Positions 7,651 through 16,364 of a DNA stretch of 49,971 nt are shown here, piece by piece. The notes under the pieces are model-generated. The model saw only the letters and a list, made by a program, of their open reading frames with translations. It was not told the origin of the DNA and ran no database searches. The position numbers were made by a program, and so were the translations under genes. Location of the stretch: contig NZ_SMKZ01000050.1 of assembly GCF_004349065.1 (NCBI RefSeq), positions 1 through 49,971 on the forward strand, given 5' to 3'. The DNA is from Jiangella asiatica. Its GTDB lineage: Bacteria; Actinomycetota; Actinomycetes; Jiangellales; Jiangellaceae. Each line of letters begins with the position of its first letter. Within the stretch, counting starts at the first letter, position 1.

Positions 7651-8946
7651 GTGCGCAGAGCAACGATCGTGTCGGCAGCCGTCTTGAGCGCAGGCCTCGT
7701 CCTCGCCGGCTGCGGATCCGGCGACGACGCCGGAACCGGTGACAGCGGCGACGACGGCCCGGTGACGCTGACGTTCCAGAGCCTGGCGTTCCAGCCGGAG
7801 TCGATCGCCGCGAACCAGCAGATCATCGAGCAGTGGAACGCCGACAACCCCGACATCCAGGTCGAGTACCTGCAGGGTGACTGGGCGTCGGTGCAGGACC
7901 AGCTGGTGACGGCGTTCGAGGGCGGCACCGCTCCGGACCTGATCCACTACGAGTCGTCATACCTGCAGGACTTCGCCGACCGCGGCTGGATCCTCGACAT
8001 CACCGACCTGGTGCCCGACGAGATGAACGACGACATCCTGGACGGCGCGTGGGAGGCGGTCACCTTCGACGACGCCGTCTACGCGGTGCCGTTCCTGCTG
8101 GACGCCCAGGTGATCTTCGCCAACAAGGCGCTGCTCGACGCGGCCGGCATCCCGGTGCCGGCGCCGGACGACCCGTGGACGTGGGACGAGTTCGCCGAGA
8201 TCTCCAAGCAGCTCACCGACGCCGACACCTACGGGGTCGCGTGGACGCTGAAGGACCCGGCCAACCGCATGCTCAACCTCGCGCTCAACTTCGGCGGCGG
8301 GTTCTTCGAGGAGTCCGACGGCGCCAGCACGGCCGTCTTCGGTGACGCGGAGAAGGAGGCGTTCCAGCGCATCCACGACCAGCTGTACGTGGACAAGACC
8401 GCCGCCACCGACGCCATCGGCATGGGCGGTTCGGACCCGCTGCCGGCGTTCTTCGCCGGCCAGTACGCGATGCTGCCGAAGGGCATCTGGTTCCGCCAGC
8501 AGATCATCGACCAGGCCCCGGAGGACTTCGAGTGGGTGACGATCCCGGCGCTCGAGGGTGACTCCCAGGCCCAGGCCGCGGCACCGCAGACGATCTCGAT
8601 CGCGGCCGAGTCCGAGCACCCCGAGGAGGCGATGGCGTTCCTCGAGTACATGCTGAACCCGGAGAACCAGGCACTGCTGGCCAAGGGCGACTGGATGATC
8701 CCCGCGAGCGAGGCCGCGGCCCAGGACCCGGTGCTGACCGAGACGCCGGACTGGGCCGTCGCGGCCGCCTCCGGCGAGTTCCTCGAGCAGGCTCCGTTCC
8801 AGCGCGTGCGCGGCTACGAGGAATGGAAGAACAAGGTCGCCAACCCGTCGATCGAGGAGTACTTCGCGAACTCGATCTCGCTCGACGAGCTGGGCACCAG
8901 ACTCACCGAGGACGGCAACGAGATCTTGGAGCGGTACAACCGTTGA
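7651..8946 (+). CDS. ABC transporter substrate-binding lipoprotein (sugar type)
   Basis: The 431-residue extracytoplasmic receptor starts at GTG 7651 after AGGAGGG. The signal peptide ends in a lipobox (LVLAG-Cys21), so the mature protein is lipid-anchored outside the membrane. The body matches family-1 solute-binding proteins (COG1653): VTLTFQSLAFQPES at the start, GGTAPDLIHYESSYLQDFADRGWI, YAVPFLLDAQVIFANKALLDAAG, and GKGIWFR-like and PEEAMAFLEYMLNPENQ blocks. It should deliver the pathway substrate to the two permeases. The ligand cannot be read from sequence; the downstream enzymes suggest a ribosylated or other glycosylated small molecule. Its stop shares one base with the next start (TGATG). 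Confidence 0.92.
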   Translation: MRRATIVSAAVLSAGLVLAGCGSGDDAGTGDSGDDGPVTLTFQSLAFQPESIAANQQIIEQWNADNPDIQVEYLQGDWASVQDQLVTAFEGGTAPDLIHYESSYLQDFADRGWILDITDLVPDEMNDDILDGAWEAVTFDDAVYAVPFLLDAQVIFANKALLDAAGIPVPAPDDPWTWDEFAEISKQLTDADTYGVAWTLKDPANRMLNLALNFGGGFFEESDGASTAVFGDAEKEAFQRIHDQLYVDKTAATDAIGMGGSDPLPAFFAGQYAMLPKGIWFRQQIIDQAPEDFEWVTIPALEGDSQAQAAAPQTISIAAESEHPEEAMAFLEYMLNPENQALLAKGDWMIPASEAAAQDPVLTETPDWAVAAASGEFLEQAPFQRVRGYEEWKNKVANPSIEEYFANSISLDELGTRLTEDGNEILERYNR

Positions 8947-9902
8947 TGAAGGACAGGGCGGAGGGCTGCCTGCTGGGGCTCGCCGTGGGCGACGCCATGG
9001 GCGCGCCCGCGGAGAACCTGACGGCCGAGGAGATCGCGGCCAGGTGGGGCACGATCACCGGTTTCCTCACCGACAGCCCGTCCGGCACCGACGACACCGA
9101 GTACGCCGCGTTCAGCGCGCTGCTGCTGCTCGAGCACGGGCACGCGCTGACCAGCGACCACGTCGCCGACGCCTGGATCGAGCACCTGGCCGGCCGTGAG
9201 GGCGGATTCCCGGGTGCCGGGTTCAGCGAGCTGGGCACCATCGAGAACCTGCGGGCCGGGCTGCGCCCGCCGGCCAGTGGGCGGCACCTGCACTCGTGGA
9301 GCGACGGGCTGGCCATGCGGGCCGCGGTGCACGGCATCTACGCCGTCGGCGACCCCGCCGGCGCGGCCCGCCTCGCCACCATCGACGGCGTGGTGAGCCA
9401 CGACGGCGAGGGCATCCACGCCGGCGTCGCGGTGGCCGCCGCGGTCGCGGTCGCGATGACGGGGACCGCGACGCCACGCGAGATCGGGGCCGCCGCGCTG
9501 GCCGCCGTCCCCGCCGACTCGTGGACGGCGCGGTCGCTGCGGGTGGCGCTGGACCGGGCCGGCGACCTGCCCGGCCTGCTGGACGCCGTCGTCGTCCGGG
9601 CCTATCCCTGGACCGACCTCGCACCGGAGGCGGTGGCGCTCGCGTTCGCCGCGTTCCTGGCCGCCGACGGCGACCTGCCGCGGTCGGTGACGGGCGCCGT
9701 CGCGATGGGCCGCGACGCCGACACCACCGCGGCCATCGCCGGCGCGCTCGCCGGCGCCCACGGTGGGCTGGACGCCGTTCCGGCGGACTGGCGCGCGCAG
9801 ATCGGGCCGGTCACCGGCCGCTGCCTGGGCGAGGTCGTGGCCGGGCTGCACCCGATCGACCTCGCCGACCGACTCGCCGCGCACATGGAGGCTCCGTCGT
9901 GA
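8946..9902 (+). CDS. ADP-ribosylglycohydrolase-family protein 1
   Basis: The 318 residues have the all-helical ARH/DraG fold: GCLLGLAVGDAMGAPAE (7-23), the first metal motif T48-D49-D50-T51-E, and the second GRDADTTAAIAGALAGAHGG with D257/D259/T260. Both halves of the two-metal site are present, so it should be an active glycoside hydrolase. Classical members remove ADP-ribose from arginine or serine; in a sugar-import operon a small N- or O-riboside is more likely (inference). No signal peptide, so it acts on imported substrate. Start ATG 8946 is fixed by the TGATG overlap with the binding-protein stop; it overlaps the next gene by 4 bp. Confidence 0.88.
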   Translation: MKDRAEGCLLGLAVGDAMGAPAENLTAEEIAARWGTITGFLTDSPSGTDDTEYAAFSALLLLEHGHALTSDHVADAWIEHLAGREGGFPGAGFSELGTIENLRAGLRPPASGRHLHSWSDGLAMRAAVHGIYAVGDPAGAARLATIDGVVSHDGEGIHAGVAVAAAVAVAMTGTATPREIGAAALAAVPADSWTARSLRVALDRAGDLPGLLDAVVVRAYPWTDLAPEAVALAFAAFLAADGDLPRSVTGAVAMGRDADTTAAIAGALAGAHGGLDAVPADWRAQIGPVTGRCLGEVVAGLHPIDLADRLAAHMEAPS

Positions 9903-10948
9903 TCGACAGGTTCGGCCGGCGCGTGGGCGCGCTCATCGGGCTGGCCATCGGCGACGCCGTCGGCTGGCCGGCGGTGCGGCACCGGGCCCAGCTGCTGCCG
10001 CCGTGGACCCGCAGGCTGCACCGCGAGCTCGACGCGTTCGCCGAGGTTCAGCAGGTGACGACGATGCCGGTGCCGTTCGCGCTGAACCAGCCCACCGCGC
10101 CGCTGCGGCTGGGGCCCAGTGACGACGCCGAGTGGGTCGCGTGGACGCTGACCTGGCTGCGTGCCGCCGACGGTCCGATCGGCCGCGACGACGTGCACGC
10201 CCGGTGGCGCTCCGCCGTCGCCGACGGCACCCTGCCGCGCGGCCGGATCAGTGTCGCGACGGCGGCCGACACACTGCGCCGCGACGTCGACCCGCCGCGG
10301 ACCGGGCACGACAACCCGCACCACTTCGACGACGCCGCGGCGGTTCGGGCGGTCGCCGCCGGCATCGTCGCGGCCGACCCCGTGCAGGCCGCGACGCTGG
10401 CCGGCTGGGACGCGGAGGTCACGAACGCCGGCGACGGGCTGGCCGCGGCGACGGCCATGGCACAGACGATCAGCCGGCTGGTCGCCGGCGAGTCCGTGAC
10501 GACGGCGTGGGCGACGGCGGCCGTGTCGCTGCCGGCCGGTGGCCTGCTCGCGGGCACCGTCGCCCAGGCCCTGGAGGCCACCAGGGACGTGCCGTCGCCG
10601 GCCGAGGCGGTCCCGCTCCTCGCCGACCTGGTCGACCACGTCTACAGCTACGGCGTGGCGGCCGCCCAGACGATGCCGGTCGCCGTCGCGCTGGCACACG
10701 TGACCGAACGCGGCGGTGCCCGGCCGATCGACGCCGTCACCGCCGCCGCCTGCCTGCCCACCCTGGCCGACAGCGCGCCCGCGCTGACCGGGGCGCTGGT
10801 CGGCGCCGGGGCCGGCATCACCGCGCTGCCGACGACCTGGATGGAACGATGCCGGCGGCTCGCCGGCTGCTGTGCGCCTGGCCTGGCCGGGACCGACCTG
10901 GTCGATCTCGCCACCGGCCTCGACGAAAGGACGATTCGTGACCAGTGA
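9899..10948 (+). CDS. ADP-ribosylglycohydrolase-family protein 2, divergent metal site
   Basis: 349 residues from GTG 9899, overlapping the previous stop (GTGA). The fold's opening is clear (RRVGALIGLAIGDAVGWPA), but the first metal motif is S-D-D-A-E-W instead of T-D-D-T, and the second reads LADSAPALTGALVGAGAG, where only the later Asp (D291) of the usual DxD(T/S) is kept and the earlier one is Leu. Two metal ligands are therefore altered or missing. It may be a non-catalytic partner of its neighbours, use a single metal, or accept a different substrate. It is the most diverged of the four paralogues. Confidence 0.82.
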   Translation: MIDRFGRRVGALIGLAIGDAVGWPAVRHRAQLLPPWTRRLHRELDAFAEVQQVTTMPVPFALNQPTAPLRLGPSDDAEWVAWTLTWLRAADGPIGRDDVHARWRSAVADGTLPRGRISVATAADTLRRDVDPPRTGHDNPHHFDDAAAVRAVAAGIVAADPVQAATLAGWDAEVTNAGDGLAAATAMAQTISRLVAGESVTTAWATAAVSLPAGGLLAGTVAQALEATRDVPSPAEAVPLLADLVDHVYSYGVAAAQTMPVAVALAHVTERGGARPIDAVTAAACLPTLADSAPALTGALVGAGAGITALPTTWMERCRRLAGCCAPGLAGTDLVDLATGLDERTIRDQ

Positions 10949-12083
10949 CGCACTCGTGGACACCGCGGTCGGGTGCCTGACGGGGGCCGCCGTCGGCGAC
11001 GCACTCGGCGGCGCGACGGAAGGCTGGTCACCGCAGCAGATCCGGCAACGCTGGGGCGGCTGGGTCGAGGGCATCGTCCCGCCGTACTACGAGGACTGGC
11101 GCACCGCACGGCCCATCGCGCCGTACCACAAGGGCGACGGCCACGTCACCGACGACACCCTGATGACGCACCTGATCGTCGAGGTGTACGAGCAGGCCGA
11201 AGCGCACCTGACCGCCTACGACGTCGCCGAGCGGCTGGTGCCGCTGATGATCGGGCGGCAGGTCTGGATCCCGGAGTTGGAGACCGAGGCGCTGCCGCTG
11301 CAGCGGGTGTTCCTGGCCGAGAAGTACATGGCGCTGCGGCTGCACTGGGGCCACGCCGACCCGCGCGAGGCCGGCGTCGGCAACGCGGTCAACTGTGGCG
11401 CGGCCATGTACATCGCCCCGATCGGCATCGTCAACGCCGCCGACCCCGACGGCGCGTACGCCGAGGCCGTCGACGTCGCAGGTGCTCACCAGTCGTCGTA
11501 CGGGCGCGAGGCCGCCGGTGTGATGGCCGCGTGCGTCGCGGCCGCCGCCAGAGCGGGTGCCACCGTCGACGACGTGCTCGGCGTGGCGGTGCGGCTGGCC
11601 AAGGACGGCACCAAGGCCGGTATCGAGGCGGTGCTCGAGACGGCGGCGTCGATCGGGCACTGGACCGAGGCGGTGGAGTCGGGCAAGCTGCGCGCCGCCG
11701 TGGCGCCGTACGACACCGTCGGCGACGACTACCGCGACCAAGGTCTCGGCGCCCGCCGGCCCAGCCGGCTGCACACGATCGAGGAGCTGCCGATCGCGTT
11801 GGCGATGCTGGCCATCGCGGGCGGAGACTGGCGGGAGGCGGTGCTCGGCGGCGTCAACTACGGCCGCGACTCCGACTCCATCGCCTCCATGGCCGGTGCC
11901 ATCGCGGGGGCGATGGGGGGCCGGGCCGCGGTGCCGGCCGACCTGGTGACGGCGGTCGCCGAGGCCAGCCGGGTCGACCTGGTCGGCCCGGGGGAGCGGC
12001 TGGCGGCCGTGACGGCGCGGGTGCGGGCCGCGGACCGGGACCGGCGCGCGGCGGTGGACGAGGGGTTCGGGGGACTGACGTGA
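10938..12083 (+). CDS. ADP-ribosylglycohydrolase-family protein 3
   Basis: 381 residues from GTG 10938, with GAAAGGA six bases ahead, overlapping the previous gene by 11 bp. Motifs are canonical: GCLTGAAVGDALGGATEG, HVTDDTLMTHL, NAVNCGAAMYIAPIG and GRDSDSIASMAGAIAGAMGG, so both metal half-sites are intact. An insertion after the first motif region (PPYYEDWRTARPIAPYHKGDG) and a long C-terminus distinguish it from protein 1, so it is not a recent copy. Cytoplasmic. Probably an active hydrolase on a related but different substrate, or on a second bond of the same one (inference). Confidence 0.88.
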   Translation: MTSDALVDTAVGCLTGAAVGDALGGATEGWSPQQIRQRWGGWVEGIVPPYYEDWRTARPIAPYHKGDGHVTDDTLMTHLIVEVYEQAEAHLTAYDVAERLVPLMIGRQVWIPELETEALPLQRVFLAEKYMALRLHWGHADPREAGVGNAVNCGAAMYIAPIGIVNAADPDGAYAEAVDVAGAHQSSYGREAAGVMAACVAAAARAGATVDDVLGVAVRLAKDGTKAGIEAVLETAASIGHWTEAVESGKLRAAVAPYDTVGDDYRDQGLGARRPSRLHTIEELPIALAMLAIAGGDWREAVLGGVNYGRDSDSIASMAGAIAGAMGGRAAVPADLVTAVAEASRVDLVGPGERLAAVTARVRAADRDRRAAVDEGFGGLT

Positions 12084-13429
12084 GACTGACCTGGGTGCAG
12101 CCGGAGGATCTGGTCGGGCACGCGCTGGCGCAGGCCGGCGAGGACGGCGTCGACGTCGCCGACCTGCGGGCGCGGTGGATCGAGGCGGGCGGCGACCCGG
12201 CGCCGGCGGTCACCGGAGCGTCCGGCCGGGCGGCGTCACCGGCGCTGCGGGCCCTGGCCGGGGACGTGCTCGACGAGATCGACGCGCGGCCGTCGCGGTA
12301 CGACGAGACCGAGCCGACCGACCTCGACGCGATCACGGACCTGACCGGTGCCGCCCCGCGCCGGGCCGCCGGTCCGCCGGCCCTCGACCGGGTGCACGGC
12401 GCCTGGCTGGGCCGGGCCGCCGGCTGCCTGCTCGGCAAGCCGGTGGAGAAGATCCCCCGGCGGGGCATCCGCGAGATCCTCGAGGCTACCGGCCGCTGGC
12501 CGCTCGCCGACTGGTTCACCGCGCGCGGCCTGCCCGACGACGTCGCCGCCCGGTGGCCGTGGAACCGGCGCAGCGCCACCACCAGCCTGGCCGAGAACAT
12601 CGACGGGATGCCTGAGGACGACGACCTCAACTTCCCCATGCTCAACCTCGCGTTGCTGGAGGAGTACGGGGCCGAGTTCACCACCGAGGACGTCGCGCAG
12701 CGGTGGCTGGCGGAGCTTCCTGCCGGACGGGTGTTCACCGCCGAGCGGGTGGCGTACCGCAACCTGCTCCTCGGCCGTTTGCCGCCGCTGACCGCGCGGG
12801 TGCGCAACCCGTTCCGCGACTGGATCGGCGCGCAGATCCGCGGCGACGTGTTCGGCTGGGTCCGCCCCGGCGACCCCGCCGGGGCGGCCGCGCTGGCCTG
12901 GCGCGACGCCGTCCTCAGCCACACCCGCAACGGCGTCTACGGCGAGATGTTCGTGGCCGCGATGTGCTCGGCGGCGCTGGTGTCTTCCTCAGCGGACGAC
13001 GTGCTCGACGCCGGGCTGTCGGTGGTGCCGACGGCGTCCCGGTACGCCGACGCGGTCCGGTTCGGGCGCGCGGCGGCGGCCGGGGAGGGCGACTGGGAGT
13101 CCGTCGTCGACAAGATCGAGGACGCGTACGGCCACCTGCACTGGGTGCACGTGCTGAACAACACCGCACTGGTGGCCGCCGCGCTGGTGCACGGCGGCGG
13201 CGATTTCGAGCGCACCGTGACCGCCGTCGTCGCCGGCGGCTGGGACACCGACTCCAACGGCGCCACCGCCGGCTCCGTCGCCGGCGCGCTGACCGGTGCC
13301 GCCGATCTTCCCGCGCGGTGGATCGAGCCGCTGCGCAACCGGGTCACCACCACTCTCAGCGGCTTCGACCGCGTCGGCTTCGACGAGCTCGCCCGCCGCA
13401 CCATCGACGTCGCGGAGGCACTGGCATGA
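12080..13429 (+). CDS. ADP-ribosylglycohydrolase-family protein 4, with N-terminal extension
   Basis: 449 residues from GTG 12080 (GTGA overlap with protein 3). About 105 N-terminal residues (RLTWVQPEDLVGHALAQAGE...) precede the fold, which begins LDRVHGAWLGRAAGCLLGKPVEK. The first metal motif is replaced by E-D-D-D-L-N, while the second is GGWDTDSNGATAGSVAGALTGA, with Trp in front of the DTD. This long form is a recognisable subgroup of the family, usually in catabolic clusters rather than with ADP-ribosyltransferases. The ribokinase-like gene overlaps its stop, which supports a hydrolase whose sugar product is phosphorylated at once. Confidence 0.85.
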   Translation: MRLTWVQPEDLVGHALAQAGEDGVDVADLRARWIEAGGDPAPAVTGASGRAASPALRALAGDVLDEIDARPSRYDETEPTDLDAITDLTGAAPRRAAGPPALDRVHGAWLGRAAGCLLGKPVEKIPRRGIREILEATGRWPLADWFTARGLPDDVAARWPWNRRSATTSLAENIDGMPEDDDLNFPMLNLALLEEYGAEFTTEDVAQRWLAELPAGRVFTAERVAYRNLLLGRLPPLTARVRNPFRDWIGAQIRGDVFGWVRPGDPAGAAALAWRDAVLSHTRNGVYGEMFVAAMCSAALVSSSADDVLDAGLSVVPTASRYADAVRFGRAAAAGEGDWESVVDKIEDAYGHLHWVHVLNNTALVAAALVHGGGDFERTVTAVVAGGWDTDSNGATAGSVAGALTGAADLPARWIEPLRNRVTTTLSGFDRVGFDELARRTIDVAEALA

Positions 13430-14319
13430 TCGCGATCCTGGGCAGCGCCAACATGGACCTGGTCGTCACGGTCGAGCGGGCCCCCGGCCGCGGCGAGACC
13501 GTCACCGGCCGCACGTTCGTCACCGTCCCCGGCGGCAAGGGCGCCAACCAGGCGCTCGCCGCCGCCCGGGCCGGCGGGCAGGTGGCGTTCCTCGGCGCCG
13601 TCGGCGGCGACGAGTTCGGGCGCGGCATCACCGACCTGCTCACCGGCGCGGGCATCGACGTCTCCGGCCTGACGGTGAGCGACCAGCCCACCGGTACCGC
13701 CCACATCACCGTCGACGCAAGCGGCGACAACTCCATCGTCGTGGTGCCCGGCGCGAACGGCACGGTGACCGCGCTGACCGACGCGCACCGGGCCGGGATC
13801 GACGCCGCCGACCTGCTGCTGCTCCAGCTCGAGCTGCCGTTGGGGCTGGTCGTCGAGGCGGCGCGGTACGCGCGCTCGCGCGGCGTACGGGTGGTGCTGA
13901 CCCCGGCGCCGGCGGTGCCGCTGCCGGTGGAGCTGCTGGACGCCGTCGACGTGTTGGTGCCGAACGAGCACGAGGCCGCGCTGCTCGCCGGGGTCGACGA
14001 CCCGGTCGCGGCGGCCCGGAACCTCGCGGGCCGCGGCGGCGACGTCGTCGTCACCCTCGGGTCGCAGGGTGCGCTCTGGCTGCACGACGGCGGCGAGTGG
14101 CCGGTGCCCGCGTTCCCCGTCCAGGCCGTGGACACCACGGCGGCCGGTGACACCTTCGTCGGAGTGCTCGCCGTCGGCCTGGCCGAGGGCGTGGAGTGGG
14201 CGGAGGCGCTGCGGCGGGCAGCCGCGGCGGCCGCGCTGTCGGTGCAACGGCCCGGCGCGTCGTCGTCGATGCCGCACCGCGCCGAGATCGACGCGTTCCT
14301 CGCGAAGGCCGCGGCATGA
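13426..14319 (+). CDS. rbsK: PfkB-family carbohydrate kinase, ribokinase type
   Basis: 297 residues, close to the usual 300. Both PfkB signatures are present: GGKGANQALAAARAGG (from 36), with the NxD sugar-binding start GSANMDLVVTVERAPGRGET, and DTTAAGDTFVGVLAVGLAEG with catalytic base Asp242. It should phosphorylate ribose (or a close pentose) at O5 with ATP. The ATGA overlap with glycohydrolase 4 and with the CoA-transferase after it ties it into the pathway: it would capture the sugar released by the hydrolases. Deoxyribose, or a nucleoside as direct substrate, cannot be excluded. Confidence 0.85.
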   Translation: MIAILGSANMDLVVTVERAPGRGETVTGRTFVTVPGGKGANQALAAARAGGQVAFLGAVGGDEFGRGITDLLTGAGIDVSGLTVSDQPTGTAHITVDASGDNSIVVVPGANGTVTALTDAHRAGIDAADLLLLQLELPLGLVVEAARYARSRGVRVVLTPAPAVPLPVELLDAVDVLVPNEHEAALLAGVDDPVAAARNLAGRGGDVVVTLGSQGALWLHDGGEWPVPAFPVQAVDTTAAGDTFVGVLAVGLAEGVEWAEALRRAAAAAALSVQRPGASSSMPHRAEIDAFLAKAAA

Positions 14320-15521
14320 TGGCGCCCGGCACCTTCGGCGGGCCGCTGACCGGACTGCGGGTCGTCGACGCCGCGACACTGTTCGCGGGGCCGATCGCGG
14401 CCATGCACCTCGGTGACCTGGGCGCCGACGTCGTCAAGGTGGAGCACCCGCGCCGGCCGGACCCGGCCCGCGGCCACGGCCCGGCCAAGGACGGGCACAA
14501 CCTGTGGTGGAAGACGCTGGGCCGCAACAAGCGGACCATGACGCTCGACCTGTCGCAGGAGCGTGGCCAGGAGGTGTTCCGGCGCTTGGCCGGCCAGGCC
14601 GACGTCGTCATCGAGAACTTCCGCCCCGACACGCTGGAACGGTGGAATCTCGGCTACGACCGGCTGTCGGCGCAGAACCCCGGGCTGATCCTGGCCCGGG
14701 TCACCGGGTTCGGTCAGGTCGGGCCGTACCGGCGGCGGCCCGGGTTCGGGACCCTCGCCGAGGCGATGAGCGGGTTCGCCGCGATGACCGGCGAGCCGGA
14801 CGGGCCGCCGACGCTGCCGCCGTTCGGGCTCGCCGACGGCATCACGGCGCTGGCCACCGCGTTCGCCGTCACGTCGGCGCTGCACGCGCGCTCGGCCAGT
14901 GGGGTGGGGCAGGTGGTCGACCTCGCCATCATCGAGCCGATGCTGTCGGTGCTGGGGCCGCAGATCACCCGCTGGGACCAGTTGGGCACGGTGCAGCCGC
15001 GCACCGGCAACCGGTCGGCCAACAACGCTCCGCGCAACACCTATCGCACCGCCGACGACCGCTGGGTCGCGGTGTCGACCAGCTCGCAGAGCATCGCCGA
15101 GCGGGTGATGCGGCTGGTCGGGTGGCCGGAGGTGGTGGCCGAGCCGTGGTTCGCCACCGGCGCCGGCCGCGCGGAACACGTCGAGGAGCTGGACGCCGCC
15201 GTCGGCGCCTGGGTGGCCGCGCGCACCCGCGACGAGGTGGTGGACGCGTTCGAGAAGGCCGAGGCGGCGGTCGCGCCGGTGTACGACGCGTCCGACATCG
15301 CGGCCGACCCCCAGCTCGCCGCGCTGGGCACGGTGCTGGAGATGCCGGACGACGACCTCGGGTCGGTCGCGATGCAGAACGTGGTGTTCCGGCTGTCCGG
15401 CACGCCGGGCGCGGTGCGGTGGCCGGGCCGGGCGCACGGCGCCGACACCGACGAGGTGCTCGGTGAGCTGGGGTACGAGGCGTCGGAGATCGCGGCGCTG
15501 CGTGCGGACGGTGTCGTGTGA
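14316..15521 (+). CDS. CaiB/BaiF-type (family III) CoA-transferase
   Basis: 401 residues, the normal length. The N-terminus carries LTGLRVVDAATLFAGPIAAMHLGDLGADVVKVEHP, the family's CoA-binding Rossmann start; the acyl-accepting aspartate is probably Asp174 in FGLADGITAL; then SASGVGQVVDLAIIEPML and GNRSANNAPRNTYRTADDRW. These enzymes move CoA between organic acids, so this one probably activates the acid part of the imported compound. Start ATG 14316 overlaps the kinase stop (ATGA); ATG 14319 in the same frame is an alternative. The next gene overlaps by 4 bp. Confidence 0.9.
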   Translation: MMAPGTFGGPLTGLRVVDAATLFAGPIAAMHLGDLGADVVKVEHPRRPDPARGHGPAKDGHNLWWKTLGRNKRTMTLDLSQERGQEVFRRLAGQADVVIENFRPDTLERWNLGYDRLSAQNPGLILARVTGFGQVGPYRRRPGFGTLAEAMSGFAAMTGEPDGPPTLPPFGLADGITALATAFAVTSALHARSASGVGQVVDLAIIEPMLSVLGPQITRWDQLGTVQPRTGNRSANNAPRNTYRTADDRWVAVSTSSQSIAERVMRLVGWPEVVAEPWFATGAGRAEHVEELDAAVGAWVAARTRDEVVDAFEKAEAAVAPVYDASDIAADPQLAALGTVLEMPDDDLGSVAMQNVVFRLSGTPGAVRWPGRAHGADTDEVLGELGYEASEIAALRADGVV

Positions 15522-16354
15522 GTCCCCTCGTGCTGACGCTGCTCTACGTGCCGGCCGACCGCGTCGGCCGGGCCCGGAAGGCGCTGGCCTCGCCGGCCGG
15601 CGTCGTCATCCTCGACCTGGAGGACGCGGTGGCGCCGGCGGCGAAGGACGCCGCGCGCGAGGCCGTGCCGTCCCTGGTCGCCGAGGCGCCGGGCCGGGCG
15701 GTCCAGGTGCGGGTGAACGCGGCGGCGACGCCCTGGGGCGCGGACGACCTCGCGATGGTGGCCGGGCTTCCGGCCGCGGTGTCGGTGCGGGTGCCGAAGG
15801 TGGAGACCGCCGCGGACGTGGCGGCCGTGCGCGAGGTGGTCGGGGAGCGGGACGTCCACGTCCTGATCGAGACCGCGGCCGGAGTCGAGGCGGCGTACCT
15901 GGTCGCGTCGGCCCCCGGCGTGGCCTCGATCGGACTGGGGGAGGCCGACCTCGCCTCCGACCTGGGTGTCGTCGACGGCGACGGGCTCGCGTGGTGCCGG
16001 CAGCGGCTGGTGGTCGCGGCCCGCGCGGCCGGGCTGCCGCCTCCGGCGATGGCGGTGTGGACAGACCTGGCCGACGCCGACGGGCTCGCGGCGTCCTGCC
16101 GGGACGGGCGGCGCCTGGGCTTCGTCGGCCGGGCCGCGATCCACCCCGAGCAGCTCGCCGTCATCGAGGCGGCGTTCCGCCCGTCCGCCGACGAGGTCGC
16201 GCGGGCGAACGAGGTCGTAGCTGCCGTCGACGCCGCCGCGCGCGCCGGCTCGGGGACGGCGGTGCTGCCCGGCGGGCGCTTCGTCGACGTCGCCATGGTC
16301 GAGCAGGCCCGGCGCGTGCTCGACCTCGCCGCTCGTCCCGGGCACCCGGGGTAG
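15518..16354 (+). CDS. HpcH/HpaI (CitE-like) acyl-CoA lyase/aldolase
   Basis: 278 residues with the CitE-type barrel motifs: LLYVPADRVGRARKAL, ILDLEDAVAP (metal/CoA region, E35-D36), VRVPKVE, HVLIETAAGVEAA, GEADLASDLG and FVGRAAIHPEQLAVIEAAF. Relatives cleave malyl-, citramalyl- or 3-hydroxyacyl-CoA to acetyl-CoA (or a homologue) plus an oxo-acid. Placed directly after a CoA-transferase with no hydratase between, it suggests the acid is already a 3-hydroxy acid (inference). It is the last gene of the operon; its stop TAG is also the start of the -10 box of the next gene. Confidence 0.88.
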   Translation: MSPLVLTLLYVPADRVGRARKALASPAGVVILDLEDAVAPAAKDAAREAVPSLVAEAPGRAVQVRVNAAATPWGADDLAMVAGLPAAVSVRVPKVETAADVAAVREVVGERDVHVLIETAAGVEAAYLVASAPGVASIGLGEADLASDLGVVDGDGLAWCRQRLVVAARAAGLPPPAMAVWTDLADADGLAASCRDGRRLGFVGRAAIHPEQLAVIEAAFRPSADEVARANEVVAAVDAAARAGSGTAVLPGGRFVDVAMVEQARRVLDLAARPGHPG

Positions 16355-16357
16355 CGT
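16352..16357 (+). promoter_or_regulatory. -10 box of leaderless hemK-like gene
   Basis: TAGCGT ends exactly 8 bases before GTG 16365, the same TAnnnT arrangement seen before four other genes in the window. It overlaps the lyase stop codon, so the methyltransferase can be transcribed separately from the operon. Confidence 0.55.
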
Positions 16358-16364
16358 TGCGGGC

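Noticed and set aside
8946-13429. ADP-ribosylation defence or toxin-antitoxin (DarTG-like) island
   Set aside because: No ADP-ribosyltransferase, DarT or macrodomain gene is present, and the genes are embedded in a sugar-import operon with catabolic enzymes.
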